Below, piece after piece: positions 1-8,758 of a stretch of DNA of 33,698 nucleotides (positions are counted from its first letter, which is position 1; the number at the start of each line of letters is the position of its first letter). The notes under the pieces are model-generated. The model did no database searches and was not told the origin of the DNA. It saw only the letters and a program-made list of their open reading frames with translations. Source of the stretch: Candidatus Kapaibacterium sp. (lineage in GTDB: Bacteria; Bacteroidota; Ignavibacteria; Kapaibacteriales; UBA4661); the NCBI GenBank assembly GCA_025358765.1, contig JANYIG010000313.1, forward strand, positions 1-33,698, in the 5' to 3' direction. Made by a program: the position numbers and the translations under genes.

Positions 1-302
1 TCTCGAACGCCATTAAATATTCTCCGGATGGCGCTGAGGTTAATGTGACGGTTTCCGCTTTACCCTCTGCGGTTTCAATTGCTGTACAGGATAAAGGTGC
101 TGGCATTGCGTCGGAAGAGCAAAGCCTCCTCTTTACAAAGTTTGTTCGCCTTAGCACAAAGCCCACAGGCGGCGAGTCGTCAACGGGGTTAGGACTTTCC
201 ATCGTCAAACGTCTGACCGAAGCCATGGATGGCACAGTTCGCTGCGAAAGCACCGTCGGCAAAGGCTCGATCTTTACTATTGAATTTCCATCAAACCAAT
301 AA
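1..302 (+). CDS. Sensor histidine kinase, C-terminal fragment (ATPase domain)
   Basis: The gene enters from the left edge, so only about the last 100 residues are visible, in the frame of codons starting at base 3. What remains is the second half of a HATPase_c domain: an N-box remnant SNAIKYSPDG, the G1 box QDKGAGI, an F-box region LLFTKFVRL, and the G2 box STGLGLSIVKRL, followed by the usual closing strand GKGSIFTIEFP. This module binds ATP and phosphorylates the conserved His of the missing dimerisation domain. The stop is at 300-302, and the next gene starts 50 nt later on the same strand. Neither the sensor domain nor a partner regulator is in the window, so the stimulus is unknown. The family assignment is secure. 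Confidence 0.9.
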   Translation, partial: SNAIKYSPDGAEVNVTVSALPSAVSIAVQDKGAGIASEEQSLLFTKFVRLSTKPTGGESSTGLGLSIVKRLTEAMDGTVRCESTVGKGSIFTIEFPSNQ

Positions 303-351
303 ACCCTTTCATACCTCATTTGTTCACTCCAGACAAAAGGATTTTTGCACA

Positions 352-1704
352 ATGGCAACGATACAACGCCTCAGCAGAGCATTGATACTTACTTGGATGC
401 TATTTCTCGCAGCTACTGTTTTTGCTCAAGATGAAGATAAACTTCTACAATCTGGTCCAATGCTGGGCTTCTCGGACATGAAAGAAGTACATCTGTGGGT
501 GCAAACAAAGACTGCGGCACGGGTAAAAATAGCATATTACGAAACAACAAATGCCAGCATCCGCTACGAAACGAACGAGGTACTCACCTCCGCAGAGTTT
601 GGTTTTTCGGCGCTGCTCGTGGCGGACAACGTTGATCATAGCAAAAATTATACATATGAACTCTTCATCAACGGCAAAAACGTCAAACGACCATATCCGT
701 TGACATTCCAGACGCAAAAGCTCTGGGTGTGGCGCACGGATCCGCCTAATTTTAAATTTGCGGTGGGAAGTTGTGCCTACATCAACGAACCCAAAGATGA
801 CCGACCTGGCAGAGCATATGGTGGAGATACATATAAAGTGTTCACGAGCATCTACGAAAAGAAGCCTGATGGAATGCTCTGGCTTGGCGATAACATCTAT
901 TTGCGCGAACCTGACTGGAACACGCGCACGGGCATTTTTCACCGTTACACACATACACGGTCGGTGCCAGAGATGCAACCACTTTTGGCTTCCACGCATC
1001 ATTACGCTACATGGGACGACCACGATTTTGGTCCAAACGATGCTGACCGAGGGTTTTGGAACAAAGAAATGACGCTGGAGGCTTTCAAAATATTCTGGGC
1101 AAACCCCAGTTACGGCGTGAACGGACATCCGGGCGTGACGACCATGTTTGAATGGGGTGATGCAGCATTCTTCTTGTTAGATAACCGTTACAACCGTTCA
1201 CCGAACAACCGCAAAACGGGCGACCGCGTGATGCTGGGCGAGGATCAGATTCAATGGTTGATTGATGCGCTCGTAAGCAGTCATGCCACGTTCAAATTGG
1301 TCTGTATTGGTGGTCAGGTTTTGAATCCAGCAACAGTGTATGAAAATTATTCTACCTATCCCGAAGAGCGTCAGAGATTATTCGATTTGATTCAAAAGGA
1401 AGGCATTAAAGGAGTGATATTTGTTGATGGCGATCGCCATCACACGGAACTTACAAAAATGGAACGCAAAGGCACATATCCGCTTTACGACTTTACTATT
1501 TCATCCCTCACGGCAGGCTCGGACGGCAAAGCAATCACAGAACCAAACACGATGCGCGTTCCCGGTACGTTCGTCAATGAGCGAAATTTCGCTATTTTTG
1601 AATTCTCTGGATCCCGCAAAGAGCGCGAACTCAAATGTACCGTGTACGACACGAACGGCAAAGAACAGTGGACGCAGAGTATAAAAGCGAAAGATTTACA
1701 ATGA
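352..1704 (+). CDS. Secreted PhoD-like metallophosphatase
   Basis: A 450-residue protein of the PhoD-like alkaline phosphatase/phosphodiesterase superfamily, predicted to be exported and to cleave phosphate esters. The ATG at 352 is chosen because it gives a clean signal peptide of about 26 residues (RALILTWMLFLAATVFAQ); the open frame extends to 229 but that part overlaps the kinase. Metal-site motifs appear in family order: GSCAY near residue 140, LWLGDNIYLREPDW near 176, ATWDDHDFGPND near 221, LLDNRYNRS, and VDGDRHHTEL near 360. An N-terminal beta-sandwich (about 35-125) precedes the catalytic domain, as in PhoD. It lies 50 nt after the histidine kinase and could be co-transcribed. The exact substrate (monoester, diester or phospholipid) cannot be told from sequence. 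Confidence 0.88.
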   Translation: MATIQRLSRALILTWMLFLAATVFAQDEDKLLQSGPMLGFSDMKEVHLWVQTKTAARVKIAYYETTNASIRYETNEVLTSAEFGFSALLVADNVDHSKNYTYELFINGKNVKRPYPLTFQTQKLWVWRTDPPNFKFAVGSCAYINEPKDDRPGRAYGGDTYKVFTSIYEKKPDGMLWLGDNIYLREPDWNTRTGIFHRYTHTRSVPEMQPLLASTHHYATWDDHDFGPNDADRGFWNKEMTLEAFKIFWANPSYGVNGHPGVTTMFEWGDAAFFLLDNRYNRSPNNRKTGDRVMLGEDQIQWLIDALVSSHATFKLVCIGGQVLNPATVYENYSTYPEERQRLFDLIQKEGIKGVIFVDGDRHHTELTKMERKGTYPLYDFTISSLTAGSDGKAITEPNTMRVPGTFVNERNFAIFEFSGSRKERELKCTVYDTNGKEQWTQSIKAKDLQ

Positions 1705-1738
1705 GGTTGATATTCCTGGTACTGCGAACCATTACTCC

Positions 1739-3100
1739 TTACACAATTAAGCTGTGAATTGCTCGTACCGCCTCATTTGACGCAGTTTCTGGCAGCACAA
1801 TCAAAAGCGCCATCGAGTTGGCAGATTGTTGTACACTGTAGGCACCAAAAGGCTGGATGGCTGCGGCAATTTGTGGGAGCAAGGTTTTATCGGGTGTATA
1901 GGCATGAACGACCAGATTTGCTCCAGCAGCACAGACGATAGACACTTGTGTGTGTGAACACTCTGCAACGCTCTGAATATCGGCAATGACGGCGCTTAGC
2001 ACGGACGATTGGGCGACAACGATGCTATAATGCCGTTCGGCACCTTCCGATGAAAATACTTGAATCGCATATTTGAAAAGCGTTACGTAAATACGTTCGA
2101 GTGCCGCCATTTTCTCTACCATCGGTTTGAAACGGAAGCGCAAAAGTACACAACCCTTCTTCATTGTTACAGAGCGAATGCCAAGACTCGTTTGGTCAAC
2201 GTTCGGTGTAAGAAGTGTCCCAATATTCTCTGGCTTGAACGTATTCAATACACGCACGGGAATACATTTTTCGACTGCCGGACGCACTGTATCTGGATGT
2301 AGCACTTTTGCACCAAAATATGCCAATTCACCGGCTTCCTCGAACGACATTTCCGGTACGGTGCGAGCATCAGGGGCAACGCGCGGATCGGCAGTGAATA
2401 CACCACTCACATCCGTCCAAATCTGGATTTCTTCCGCATGGAGCGCCGCGCCGAAGATTGCTGCCGATAAATCCGAGCCACCACGCCCCAAAACTGTTGT
2501 TTGCCCTTTGCTGTTCGAGCCAATAAATCCTTGTGTACAAACAATATTCCCAACACGAAGGTGGGGTAAAAAATATTGCTCTGCAAGGCTTGTCACATCT
2601 CGCATCTGTGCCGTTGCTTGTTCAAATATTGAATCGGTACGAAGAACAGAACGTGCATCTACTAACACCGCATTATGCCCCGCGGAGATGAATCCTGCCG
2701 ATAAAATCTCATTCGAGAGCCTTTCACCAAACGAGAGTAGAATCGCTCGCGAACGCGGTGTACATTCTTTGAGCAACGTAATTCCTTCGCAGAGACGCTC
2801 AAGTTCGTCGCAAAGCTCATCAATATTGGAATGAACTGATGTTTGTTGTTCTTGTTGCGAAATCAAATCCTTGCAAATGTCGTGATGTCGTACTCTGAGC
2901 GCGGCGATGGACGAAGCAATGTCCTTCCGACGCTGCGTGAGAGCAAGCTCTTCGAGTTCTACAAGTTGGTTCGTCACACCCGCGCAAGCAGAAGCCACGA
3001 CAAGTGGTGTTCGCCCTTTCCGTTCGGCTACGATGGCAATAACTTGTTGCATGGCATCAGCATTTTGAACCGATGTACCACCAAATTTCATTACAATCAT
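1739..3100 (-). CDS. lysC: Aspartate kinase, monofunctional LysC type
   Basis: Phosphorylates aspartate, the first step toward lysine, threonine and methionine (and diaminopimelate for the wall). The 453-residue protein opens with MKFGGTS, has SFGERLS near 125, the catalytic GRGGSDLSAA, the nucleotide-site WTDVSGVFTADPR, and EEAGELAYFGAKVLHP. About 150 C-terminal residues form the two ACT regulatory domains, which in this family bind end-product amino acids. Length and motifs fit the E. coli LysC (AKIII) group rather than fused ThrA or MetL. The ATG at 3100 overlaps the stop of the upstream RDD gene as ATGA (3097-3100), so the two are likely translationally coupled. The gene converges on the PhoD-like gene with 34 nt between stops and no clear terminator there. 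Confidence 0.95.
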   Translation of the reverse strand: MIVMKFGGTSVQNADAMQQVIAIVAERKGRTPLVVASACAGVTNQLVELEELALTQRRKDIASSIAALRVRHHDICKDLISQQEQQTSVHSNIDELCDELERLCEGITLLKECTPRSRAILLSFGERLSNEILSAGFISAGHNAVLVDARSVLRTDSIFEQATAQMRDVTSLAEQYFLPHLRVGNIVCTQGFIGSNSKGQTTVLGRGGSDLSAAIFGAALHAEEIQIWTDVSGVFTADPRVAPDARTVPEMSFEEAGELAYFGAKVLHPDTVRPAVEKCIPVRVLNTFKPENIGTLLTPNVDQTSLGIRSVTMKKGCVLLRFRFKPMVEKMAALERIYVTLFKYAIQVFSSEGAERHYSIVVAQSSVLSAVIADIQSVAECSHTQVSIVCAAGANLVVHAYTPDKTLLPQIAAAIQPFGAYSVQQSANSMALLIVLPETASNEAVRAIHSLIV

Positions 3101-3756
3101 ACTCTCATCTCTCCTGCTTCAGTGAGAATATCATTCCGATGAAATATCGCCGAACGCACAATCATATCGTGCAAAGCCTGTTTTGTGCTGGATAAGGCAC
3201 CGAAACATCCCACCAAAAATAAGAAACTCCACATCGAACCAACCACAGCTAACCCAGTAATCGGAATCACGGTCAGTGCATATGCGCCATTTTTTAGCGC
3301 CCAGCGCGTACTAAAAAGCATAAAATCTCCTTTGCGACCATCGCTATAAGCAATGGCAATACCCAGAAGGCGCTTCCCAGGCGAAGCACCCGTTACGCCC
3401 TCTAACAAACTGTAGAGCAAAATAGCAATGCTATTCAAACCCGTCAGAATATTGATGGTCGTAGAAGAAAGCCCCAAAGTTTCACTCAATTGCCCTTCGT
3501 AACTTGTGTCATCGTCATCACCATTCGCAACCGACATATTCGCCTCGGTCGTGTCCCTATCCAGCGCTGCAACAAAATGCAGGTTCTTTTCTCCAACGGC
3601 AAAAAATACGATTGCCACAAGAACAGTAATCATCATATTGTCCAAAATCCAAGCTCCCAAACGCTTCCCAAACCCAACGCGAATCATTGGCAATAAATGC
3701 TCTGGGTACGGTGAGTCTTGCGAAAACTGTTTTTCCTCTGATGAAAATGTGTTCAT
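3097..3756 (-). CDS. RDD family membrane protein
   Basis: A 219-residue integral membrane protein. The hallmark RDD-type helix start is visible as RVGFGKRLGAWILDNMMITVLVAIVFF; further hydrophobic segments follow around INILTGLNSIAILLYSLLEG and the C-terminal VIPITGLAVVGSMWSFLFLVGCFGALS, with the typical TGASPGKRLLGI loop between them. The start at 3756 is preferred over the longer frame to 3897 because an AAGGGCG ribosome site lies just upstream and the extra N-terminal part is not hydrophobic in a family-like way. RDD proteins have no single established function; some are linked to Na+/H+ exchange. It shares a 4-nt ATGA overlap with lysC. Confidence 0.82.
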   Translation of the reverse strand: MNTFSSEEKQFSQDSPYPEHLLPMIRVGFGKRLGAWILDNMMITVLVAIVFFAVGEKNLHFVAALDRDTTEANMSVANGDDDDTSYEGQLSETLGLSSTTINILTGLNSIAILLYSLLEGVTGASPGKRLLGIAIAYSDGRKGDFMLFSTRWALKNGAYALTVIPITGLAVVGSMWSFLFLVGCFGALSSTKQALHDMIVRSAIFHRNDILTEAGEMRV

Positions 3757-3936
3757 TATATCGCCCTTATTGTAACAACATGCAATAATTAGAAATTCTT
3801 GAGTATAACGATGATGCCTACAATCACCGTTCCGCAACAAAATTACATCAAAATGCTCATTCATCGTAGTAATTTGCATGATGTACGATGTTTTCATTCT
3901 CTTTTCTTTTGAACACTTCTGTCGCTCTAAGATGTT

Positions 3937-4524
3937 ATGATGCCCTTGTATGAATCACTCTATCAGTCAGACCTCTGGCTTTTTCGGCATTGCAACGGTA
4001 GCTGGACAAGCATTGTGGCTGATGCCGCCTTTCCTTTTATCACGAACAACACTAATATTCTCCCTGTGTACGTATTGCTCTTAGTGCTTGCGGTGTGGAA
4101 AGGCGGGCGAGAAGGGCGCTTAATGGTGGGGATACTTATTCTTACTATTATTTTGCTTGACCAATCCATTATTCTCCTCAAAGAATATGTTGGGCGGTTG
4201 CGACCATGTCAGACGTTGGTAGGTGTACGATTATTAGTGTCATGCGGTACGGGACAGTCTTTTCCATCGGCTCACGCAGCAAATAATTTTGCCGCTGCTA
4301 TTGTCGCAATCTTATTCTATCCTGCGATGCGATGGTGGTTTATGCTATGGGCATTCTTAGTAGCATATTCGCGGGTATATTGCGGCGTTCATTATCCCTC
4401 CGACATTCTTGGCGGCTCCCTACTTGGTATCATAGTTGGATACAGTATCCTCGTACTCTGGCACGTGATGTTTTCAAAACATCCCCACGTGCGCTTGCCT
4501 TCGCCGCCATTGGGCTGGGCATAG
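3937..4524 (+). CDS. PAP2 superfamily membrane phosphatase
   Basis: A 195-residue multi-span membrane protein with all three PAP2 signature motifs: KEYVGRLRP (K-x6-RP), PSAHAANN (the PSGH motif with Ala in place of Gly), and SRVYCGVHYPSD (SR-x5-H-x3-D). The catalytic residues are therefore intact. Family members remove phosphate from lipid pyrophosphates or phosphatidates; undecaprenyl-pyrophosphate recycling or lipid A dephosphorylation are likely roles, but the sequence does not separate them. The two adjacent ATGs at 3937 and 3940 are both possible; no strong ribosome site is seen. It is divergent from the RDD gene (180 nt apart) and convergent with trpB, with a 202-nt spacer (4525-4726) in which only a weak 5-bp hairpin was noticed. 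Confidence 0.88.
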   Translation: MMPLYESLYQSDLWLFRHCNGSWTSIVADAAFPFITNNTNILPVYVLLLVLAVWKGGREGRLMVGILILTIILLDQSIILLKEYVGRLRPCQTLVGVRLLVSCGTGQSFPSAHAANNFAAAIVAILFYPAMRWWFMLWAFLVAYSRVYCGVHYPSDILGGSLLGIIVGYSILVLWHVMFSKHPHVRLPSPPLGWA

Positions 4525-4726
4525 TATTTGAGTGTATCTTACCAATTTGTGTAAATGTCCTCCCACTTTCCCAAAAGGAGAATAGGTTAAAACAAACAAG
4601 AACAACGCCTTGGAAAGCCCTCGCCCTACGGACATGCCAACATAAAAAGGAGAGAATTATTTTCTCATAGCTCGTGGAAAGAATTGGAGAAAGAGAGAGC
4701 GAATTGGGAGGTTAATGAAGCGGAAA

Positions 4727-5938
4727 TTAATGATGTGGACGTTCCTGAGCGCCTTCGATATACGTTTGCAAGTCTTTATCACCACGACCGGAAAGATTTA
4801 CAACAACGATTTCATGCTGTTTTGCGCCTAACTTTTCGAGATATGCCAAGGCATGAGCAGTTTCGAGCGCAGGAATAATGCCTTCGGTGCGGGACAGAAA
4901 TTTTCCAGCAATCATCGCTTCATCGTCCGTGATAGACTCAAATCGCGCCCTGCCACTTGCGAATAGGTGCGCGTGAATCGGTCCAATACCCGGATAATCT
5001 AAGCCTGCCGAAATCGAAAATGGCTCTACAACTTGCCCATCTTGTGTTTGCATCAAATACGTCATACTTCCATGAAGCACACCCGGTTTGCCAAGCGCTG
5101 TCGTTGCAGCAGAAAAACCTGTATTCACGCCCTTTCCACCCGCTTCTACTGCAATAAGCTGCACATCGTTATTATCCAAAAAGTGATAAAATGCTCCGGC
5201 AGCATTCGAGCCACCACCCACACAGGCAAGCACATAATCTGGTGCTTCGCACCCTTCCTTCTCGCGGAGTTGAGCAATAATTTCCTCACTGATAACCGAC
5301 TGAAACCGCGTAACCATGTCAGGATATGGATGAGGACCAACCACCGAACCTATGATATAATGCGTGTCAGTCGGATTCGTAATCCAATCACGCATTGCCT
5401 CGTTTGTGGCATCTTTCAGCGTTTGCGAGCCGCTCATGGCAGGCACAACCTTCGCACCCAGCATTTGCATCCGCTCTACATTCGGCTTCTGGCGTTCAAT
5501 GTCCACCGCACCCATATAAACGACGCATTCCAAACCCATCAACGCACAGGCGGTTGCCGTTGCCACACCATGCTGACCGGCTCCGGTTTCAGCAATAATG
5601 CGGGTTTTGCCGAGGCGTTTGGCGAGCAAAATCTGCCCAATCGTGTTGTTGATTTTGTGTGCGCCTGTGTGATTCAGGTCTTCGCGTTTAAGGTAAATCT
5701 TTGTTTTGTAGAAATCTGAAAGACGTTTCGCGTAATAAAGCGGCGTTGGACGACCAACATAATCTCGCAACAACGAATAAAATTCCTCCTGAAACGATGG
5801 CTCCGCAATAATATCGAGATACACCGAGCGCAAATGCTCCACGTTCGGATATAACATTTCAGGAATGTATGCGCCGCCAAACTGACCGTAGTAGCCGAGG
5901 TCGCTAACATTAAAATTCTGAGATGTGGCGGTAATCAT
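4727..5938 (-). CDS. trpB: Tryptophan synthase beta subunit
   Basis: Condenses indole with serine to give tryptophan, using pyridoxal phosphate. The 403-residue protein carries the PLP-lysine motif [11 protein letters not shown], the TrpB1 signature [14 protein letters not shown], the phosphate-binding [10 protein letters not shown], and [11 protein letters not shown]. These make it the standard TrpB1 type that works in a complex with TrpA, not the stand-alone TrpB2 type. The ATG at 5938 is chosen because the protein then begins like other TrpB chains ([14 protein letters not shown]); an in-frame extension to 6175 runs into the methyltransferase gene. It is the last gene of the trp cluster, 34 nt after the methyltransferase. 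No trpA follows: the next gene is the PAP2 gene on the other strand. Confidence 0.97.
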   Translation of the reverse strand: MITATSQNFNVSDLGYYGQFGGAYIPEMLYPNVEHLRSVYLDIIAEPSFQEEFYSLLRDYVGRPTPLYYAKRLSDFYKTKIYLKREDLNHTGAHKINNTIGQILLAKRLGKTRIIAETGAGQHGVATATACALMGLECVVYMGAVDIERQKPNVERMQMLGAKVVPAMSGSQTLKDATNEAMRDWITNPTDTHYIIGSVVGPHPYPDMVTRFQSVISEEIIAQLREKEGCEAPDYVLACVGGGSNAAGAFYHFLDNNDVQLIAVEAGGKGVNTGFSAATTALGKPGVLHGSMTYLMQTQDGQVVEPFSISAGLDYPGIGPIHAHLFASGRARFESITDDEAMIAGKFLSRTEGIIPALETAHALAYLEKLGAKQHEIVVVNLSGRGDKDLQTYIEGAQERPHH

Positions 5939-5972
5939 AGTGTTTGGGATTCTGTGGGTTGGAACGTACTCG

Positions 5973-6896
5973 TTATAGTTTTTGTATCCAAATACTGCCG
6001 CCTCGATTTTTGAGGCAAAGAGGCATTGCCTCAGCGAACCACGATTCATACCGACTTTCCATAAACGTATTGAACATAACAATCTCAAAGCGGGTATTGT
6101 ACGACAAAAACGCTCGCAGAATATACGCTTCGTTGTATGCAACACCGTCAGCAAGAAGCTCGCGTGGATACTCAAACGGATAGTGAATGTCGTGGAAATG
6201 AATCATTACGCCGCTTTGCAGCATGGGTAACACATTAAAAAAAATGTAGTTCAAATCACTTCCTACCTTCGCAACGTGAGAACTATCTACAAAGAGGATA
6301 TCGCCCGCCGAAAGTTCCTGAAAGACCGCCGAATCTACCGTTTGAATTTCTTGCTCCAAAATCCTTGTGCTACGGCTATCGGCATCACGGAGAAGGCTTT
6401 TTAGGCGTTCGGGATTGGGTTCGATAAATGTAAACTCCGTTGCACCATCCAAAAAACGGTCATTAGTGTCTAACATCAGCGCTGACGAAAACCCGGATCC
6501 AACCTCTACAACACGCTTCGGACGCAGATGGCGCATCATACAATAGAGCATCAAGCCGTCGGAGTAAGAATAAAATGGATTCTCGAAAAAATAGCGAAAC
6601 CCGCTTGCTGGATGTATCGGAAAAGGCATTTCGTTGTAGAATGACTTGAAATCTTGCAAAAGTTCGTATTGCGATTGTTCATTCAAATTCAGCGCTTCTT
6701 CGTGGATAATGCTGCTCGCCTGCATCACGCGCTCCCACGAGCGTTCAACATTGGCAAAGGCAGGCAACGCTGAATAAAAATGTCCGGGTTGGACATACTC
6801 TTTATGCGCGACATATGCGGGAAAATGTCGTAGAACTCTCATCCAGCGTGTAGCCGCAGGAAAACGTTTTACAAATGATTTGATGTGCTGTATCAT
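5973..6896 (-). CDS. Class I SAM-dependent methyltransferase (Methyltransf_24-like)
   Basis: A 307-residue protein with a Rossmann methyltransferase fold. The SAM-binding motif [14 protein letters not shown] is at about residues 129-142, followed by an acidic end to strand 2 ([11 protein letters not shown]) and the family-typical [18 protein letters not shown] near 203. It resembles methyltransferases found in surface-sugar and natural-product clusters that act on small molecules or sugars; the substrate is not readable. The ATG at 6896 lies 7 nt after the trpF stop; the open frame upstream is inside trpF. Position between trpF and trpB with tiny gaps implies co-transcription with the trp genes, although no step of tryptophan synthesis needs a methyltransferase. 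Confidence 0.8.
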   Translation of the reverse strand: MIQHIKSFVKRFPAATRWMRVLRHFPAYVAHKEYVQPGHFYSALPAFANVERSWERVMQASSIIHEEALNLNEQSQYELLQDFKSFYNEMPFPIHPASGFRYFFENPFYSYSDGLMLYCMMRHLRPKRVVEVGSGFSSALMLDTNDRFLDGATEFTFIEPNPERLKSLLRDADSRSTRILEQEIQTVDSAVFQELSAGDILFVDSSHVAKVGSDLNYIFFNVLPMLQSGVMIHFHDIHYPFEYPRELLADGVAYNEAYILRAFLSYNTRFEIVMFNTFMESRYESWFAEAMPLCLKNRGGSIWIQKL

Positions 6897-6903
6897 TAGT
6901 CGG

Positions 6904-7554
6904 TTAAGGCATAGTGATGTTGTGGGTAAATGCCTGTATCTGCCGTACATCCTTGAGCGCAGGCGCAATCTCGAAGCGGCTATTGATATCAAGCGCGAAA
7001 AGCTGTGGATGATGAAAGTGCCTGATTCTATCAGCAGTATCAAGTCCAATCCCACCGCTCAGGAAAAATGGTATAGTTACGGAATAGCTCTGCAATATAT
7101 TCCAATCAAAGCACTTGCCGCTGCCGCCATACTGAGCAGTTTTTGTGTCAAAAAGCGCAAAATCTATCATATCGGAATAATCTCCAACAGCCGATATATC
7201 TTGCTCTGAGGCGATGCTGAATGCCTTGATGATAAACACATCGGTTTTTGCGCGTAATCGGCGACAATATTCCGGCGTTTCTACGCCATGAAGTTGAATG
7301 CCTGCAAAATCATATTGCTCAATTATCGGCACAATCTCATCAATACTCGCGTTCACAAACACGCCAACAGTCTGAATTGCCGGACGCAACGACCGCACGA
7401 GAGCTTGGTTCAACGCATCACCAACAAAACGTTGGGAGTTAGGGTAAAAGATAAAGCCCATGAAATCGGGCTTGAGCGCAGCAACGGCACGAATATTGGC
7501 TTGGTCGCGCATTCCGCAGACCTTGATGTGATGCCTTGCATCTGGATTCATCAT
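6904..7554 (-). CDS. trpF: Phosphoribosylanthranilate isomerase
   Basis: Converts N-(5'-phosphoribosyl)anthranilate to CdRP, step three of tryptophan synthesis. The roughly 216-residue (beta/alpha)8 barrel shows the catalytic Cys in IKVCGMRDQAN, the catalytic Asp in FALFDTKTAQYGGSGKCFDW, and the phosphate-binding FFLSGGIGLDTAD and LDINSRFEIAPALKD. Start choice is ambiguous: ATG at 7554 is used here, but a TTG at 7569 overlaps the upstream stop (TTGA) and has a GAGG seven bases before it. Either adds only five residues outside the barrel. It sits 11 nt after the acidic-protein gene and 7 nt before the methyltransferase gene. Confidence 0.95.
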   Translation of the reverse strand: MMNPDARHHIKVCGMRDQANIRAVAALKPDFMGFIFYPNSQRFVGDALNQALVRSLRPAIQTVGVFVNASIDEIVPIIEQYDFAGIQLHGVETPEYCRRLRAKTDVFIIKAFSIASEQDISAVGDYSDMIDFALFDTKTAQYGGSGKCFDWNILQSYSVTIPFFLSGGIGLDTADRIRHFHHPQLFALDINSRFEIAPALKDVRQIQAFTHNITMP

Positions 7555-7565
7555 TTTAGAATTTA

Positions 7566-7877
7566 TCAATCATCATCCTCGTCATAAAGCGCTTTGCTAA
7601 CGTCTTCGTCGAACTCGTCGGGTTCTTCAACATCGTTATCTTCATCGTCCGTTGCCTCACTAAATTCATTGCCAAGTTCGTCATCAATAAACTCGGTGTC
7701 TTCCTCTGCCTCAAACATTTCAACTGCTTCATCCACGCCACCAAAAGCAAATTCTGCAAGCTCTTCGATTGTTGCCTGTGCGAGAGCGTGTCGTGCGGAA
7801 TCACGGACAAATTCAACAAATTCGGCATCGTCAAGATAGCCTTGGTACTCGTTTTGTTCTTGGGATGAAATCGCCAT
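7566..7877 (-). CDS. Highly acidic small protein of unknown function in the trp cluster
   Basis: A 103-residue protein not recognised as any family. By hand count it has 40 Asp/Glu against three Lys/Arg, with acidity concentrated in the C-terminal half, which ends YDEDDD. The N-terminal half (about residues 15-60) alternates hydrophobic and acidic residues and could form helices (VEFVRDSARHALAQATIEEL). No signal peptide or membrane segment is seen. The ATG at 7877 has one of the strongest ribosome sites in the window, AAGGAGGT three bases upstream, which argues that it is really translated. It lies 42 nt after trpC and 11 nt before trpF. Possible roles (adaptor, inhibitor, DNA or RNA mimic) are guesses. 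Confidence 0.72.
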   Translation of the reverse strand: MAISSQEQNEYQGYLDDAEFVEFVRDSARHALAQATIEELAEFAFGGVDEAVEMFEAEEDTEFIDDELGNEFSEATDDEDNDVEEPDEFDEDVSKALYDEDDD

Positions 7878-7919
7878 AGTACCTCCTTGCAAAGACGCAA
7901 TGCGTCAGAGCGTAAAAAG

Positions 7920-8717
7920 TTAGGGTTTGAAAATATTGATGTCTCGAATAAACTCTGCACACGCCAGTTCGGGGCGACTGTGCCGCATAAACGTCTCGCC
8001 AATCAAAAAGCCATTGAAGCCCGCTTTCTTCAACGTGTACACGTCTTTTGCAGATGTAATACCGCTTTCAGACACTTTTGGCACATCCGACGGAATCAGG
8101 CTTGCGAGTGCAAGCGATGTTTCAAGCGACACCGAAAACGTCTTCAAATCACGATTGTTCACCCCCACAACCGTGATATATTCATTCATGCTTGCGGCGA
8201 GTTCCTCAGCGTTATGTACTTCGAGCAAAATCTCAAGCCCTAACGAGACCGCACATTGCGCTAATTGCCGTAATTTTACAGGCTCCAGAGCCGCAGCAAT
8301 CAATAAAATCGCATCCGCGCCGATGGATTTTGCCTCTACGATTTGATATTCGTCCACCACAAAATCTTTTCGCAGAATCGGGCAATAATTAAATTTCCGG
8401 GCGGCTTTCAAGTCGTTGTTCGTGCCGTGAAAAAACTTTTCATCGGTCAGCACCGACAATGCTGAGGCTCCCGCTTGCATGTAGCCAATGGAAGTGCGTT
8501 CAACCGAAGCATACTGATTGATAACACCCTTGGAAGGCGATGCCCGCTTGAACTCTGCAATAATACCCGATTTGTCAGGTCGCAAAAGATATTTTTTCAA
8601 CGAGACAACAGGCGATGCAAAATACGTGCTTTTTTCGAGCAGAGCAACGGGATAAAGTGCTTTGCGTTCGGCAACCTCTGTGTGTTTGTGAGCAATGATT
8701 TCGTCGAGGATGTTCAT
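7920..8717 (-). CDS. trpC: Indole-3-glycerol phosphate synthase
   Basis: Closes the indole ring, converting CdRP to indole-3-glycerol phosphate. The 265-residue barrel has all hallmark segments in order: IIAEFKRASPSKG near residue 55, TDEKFFHGTNNDL, the catalytic Lys in PILRKDFVVDEYQI, GADAILLIAA, LEVHNAEEL, GVNNRDLKTF and VSESGIT. Length is normal for a stand-alone TrpC, so it is not fused to TrpF as in E. coli. The ATG at 8717 is the natural start (MNILDEIIAHKHTEV), although no good ribosome site precedes it. It lies 41 nt after the lipoprotein gene and 42 nt before the acidic-protein gene. Confidence 0.97.
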   Translation of the reverse strand: MNILDEIIAHKHTEVAERKALYPVALLEKSTYFASPVVSLKKYLLRPDKSGIIAEFKRASPSKGVINQYASVERTSIGYMQAGASALSVLTDEKFFHGTNNDLKAARKFNYCPILRKDFVVDEYQIVEAKSIGADAILLIAAALEPVKLRQLAQCAVSLGLEILLEVHNAEELAASMNEYITVVGVNNRDLKTFSVSLETSLALASLIPSDVPKVSESGITSAKDVYTLKKAGFNGFLIGETFMRHSRPELACAEFIRDINIFKP

Positions 8718-8758
8718 GATTATGTGAAATCAAGATAAAAAAAATTCGTTACCATAGA

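Noticed and set aside
445-1128. 227-codon open frame on the minus strand opposite the PhoD-like gene
   Set aside because: No domain resemblance; Cys- and Arg-rich composition typical of an antisense frame, and the plus-strand protein has clear motifs.
2127-2834. 235-codon open frame on the plus strand opposite lysC
   Set aside because: Ser/Arg/Pro-rich translation without a family match, lying entirely within the aspartokinase gene.
4651-4668. GAGAA-TTATT-TTCTC hairpin between the convergent PAP2 and trpB genes, considered as a terminator
   Set aside because: Only five AT-rich base pairs and no T-tract following; too weak to call.
4684-4878. 64-codon plus-strand frame overlapping the 3' end of trpB, considered as a trpA remnant
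   Set aside because: Translation shows no TrpA motif; it is mostly the reverse of trpB coding sequence.
7555-7569. TTG start at 7569 for trpF (and the similar TTG at 21661 for menE)
   Set aside because: ATG starts just downstream give normal family N-termini; the TTGA overlaps remain possible and are noted in the entries.
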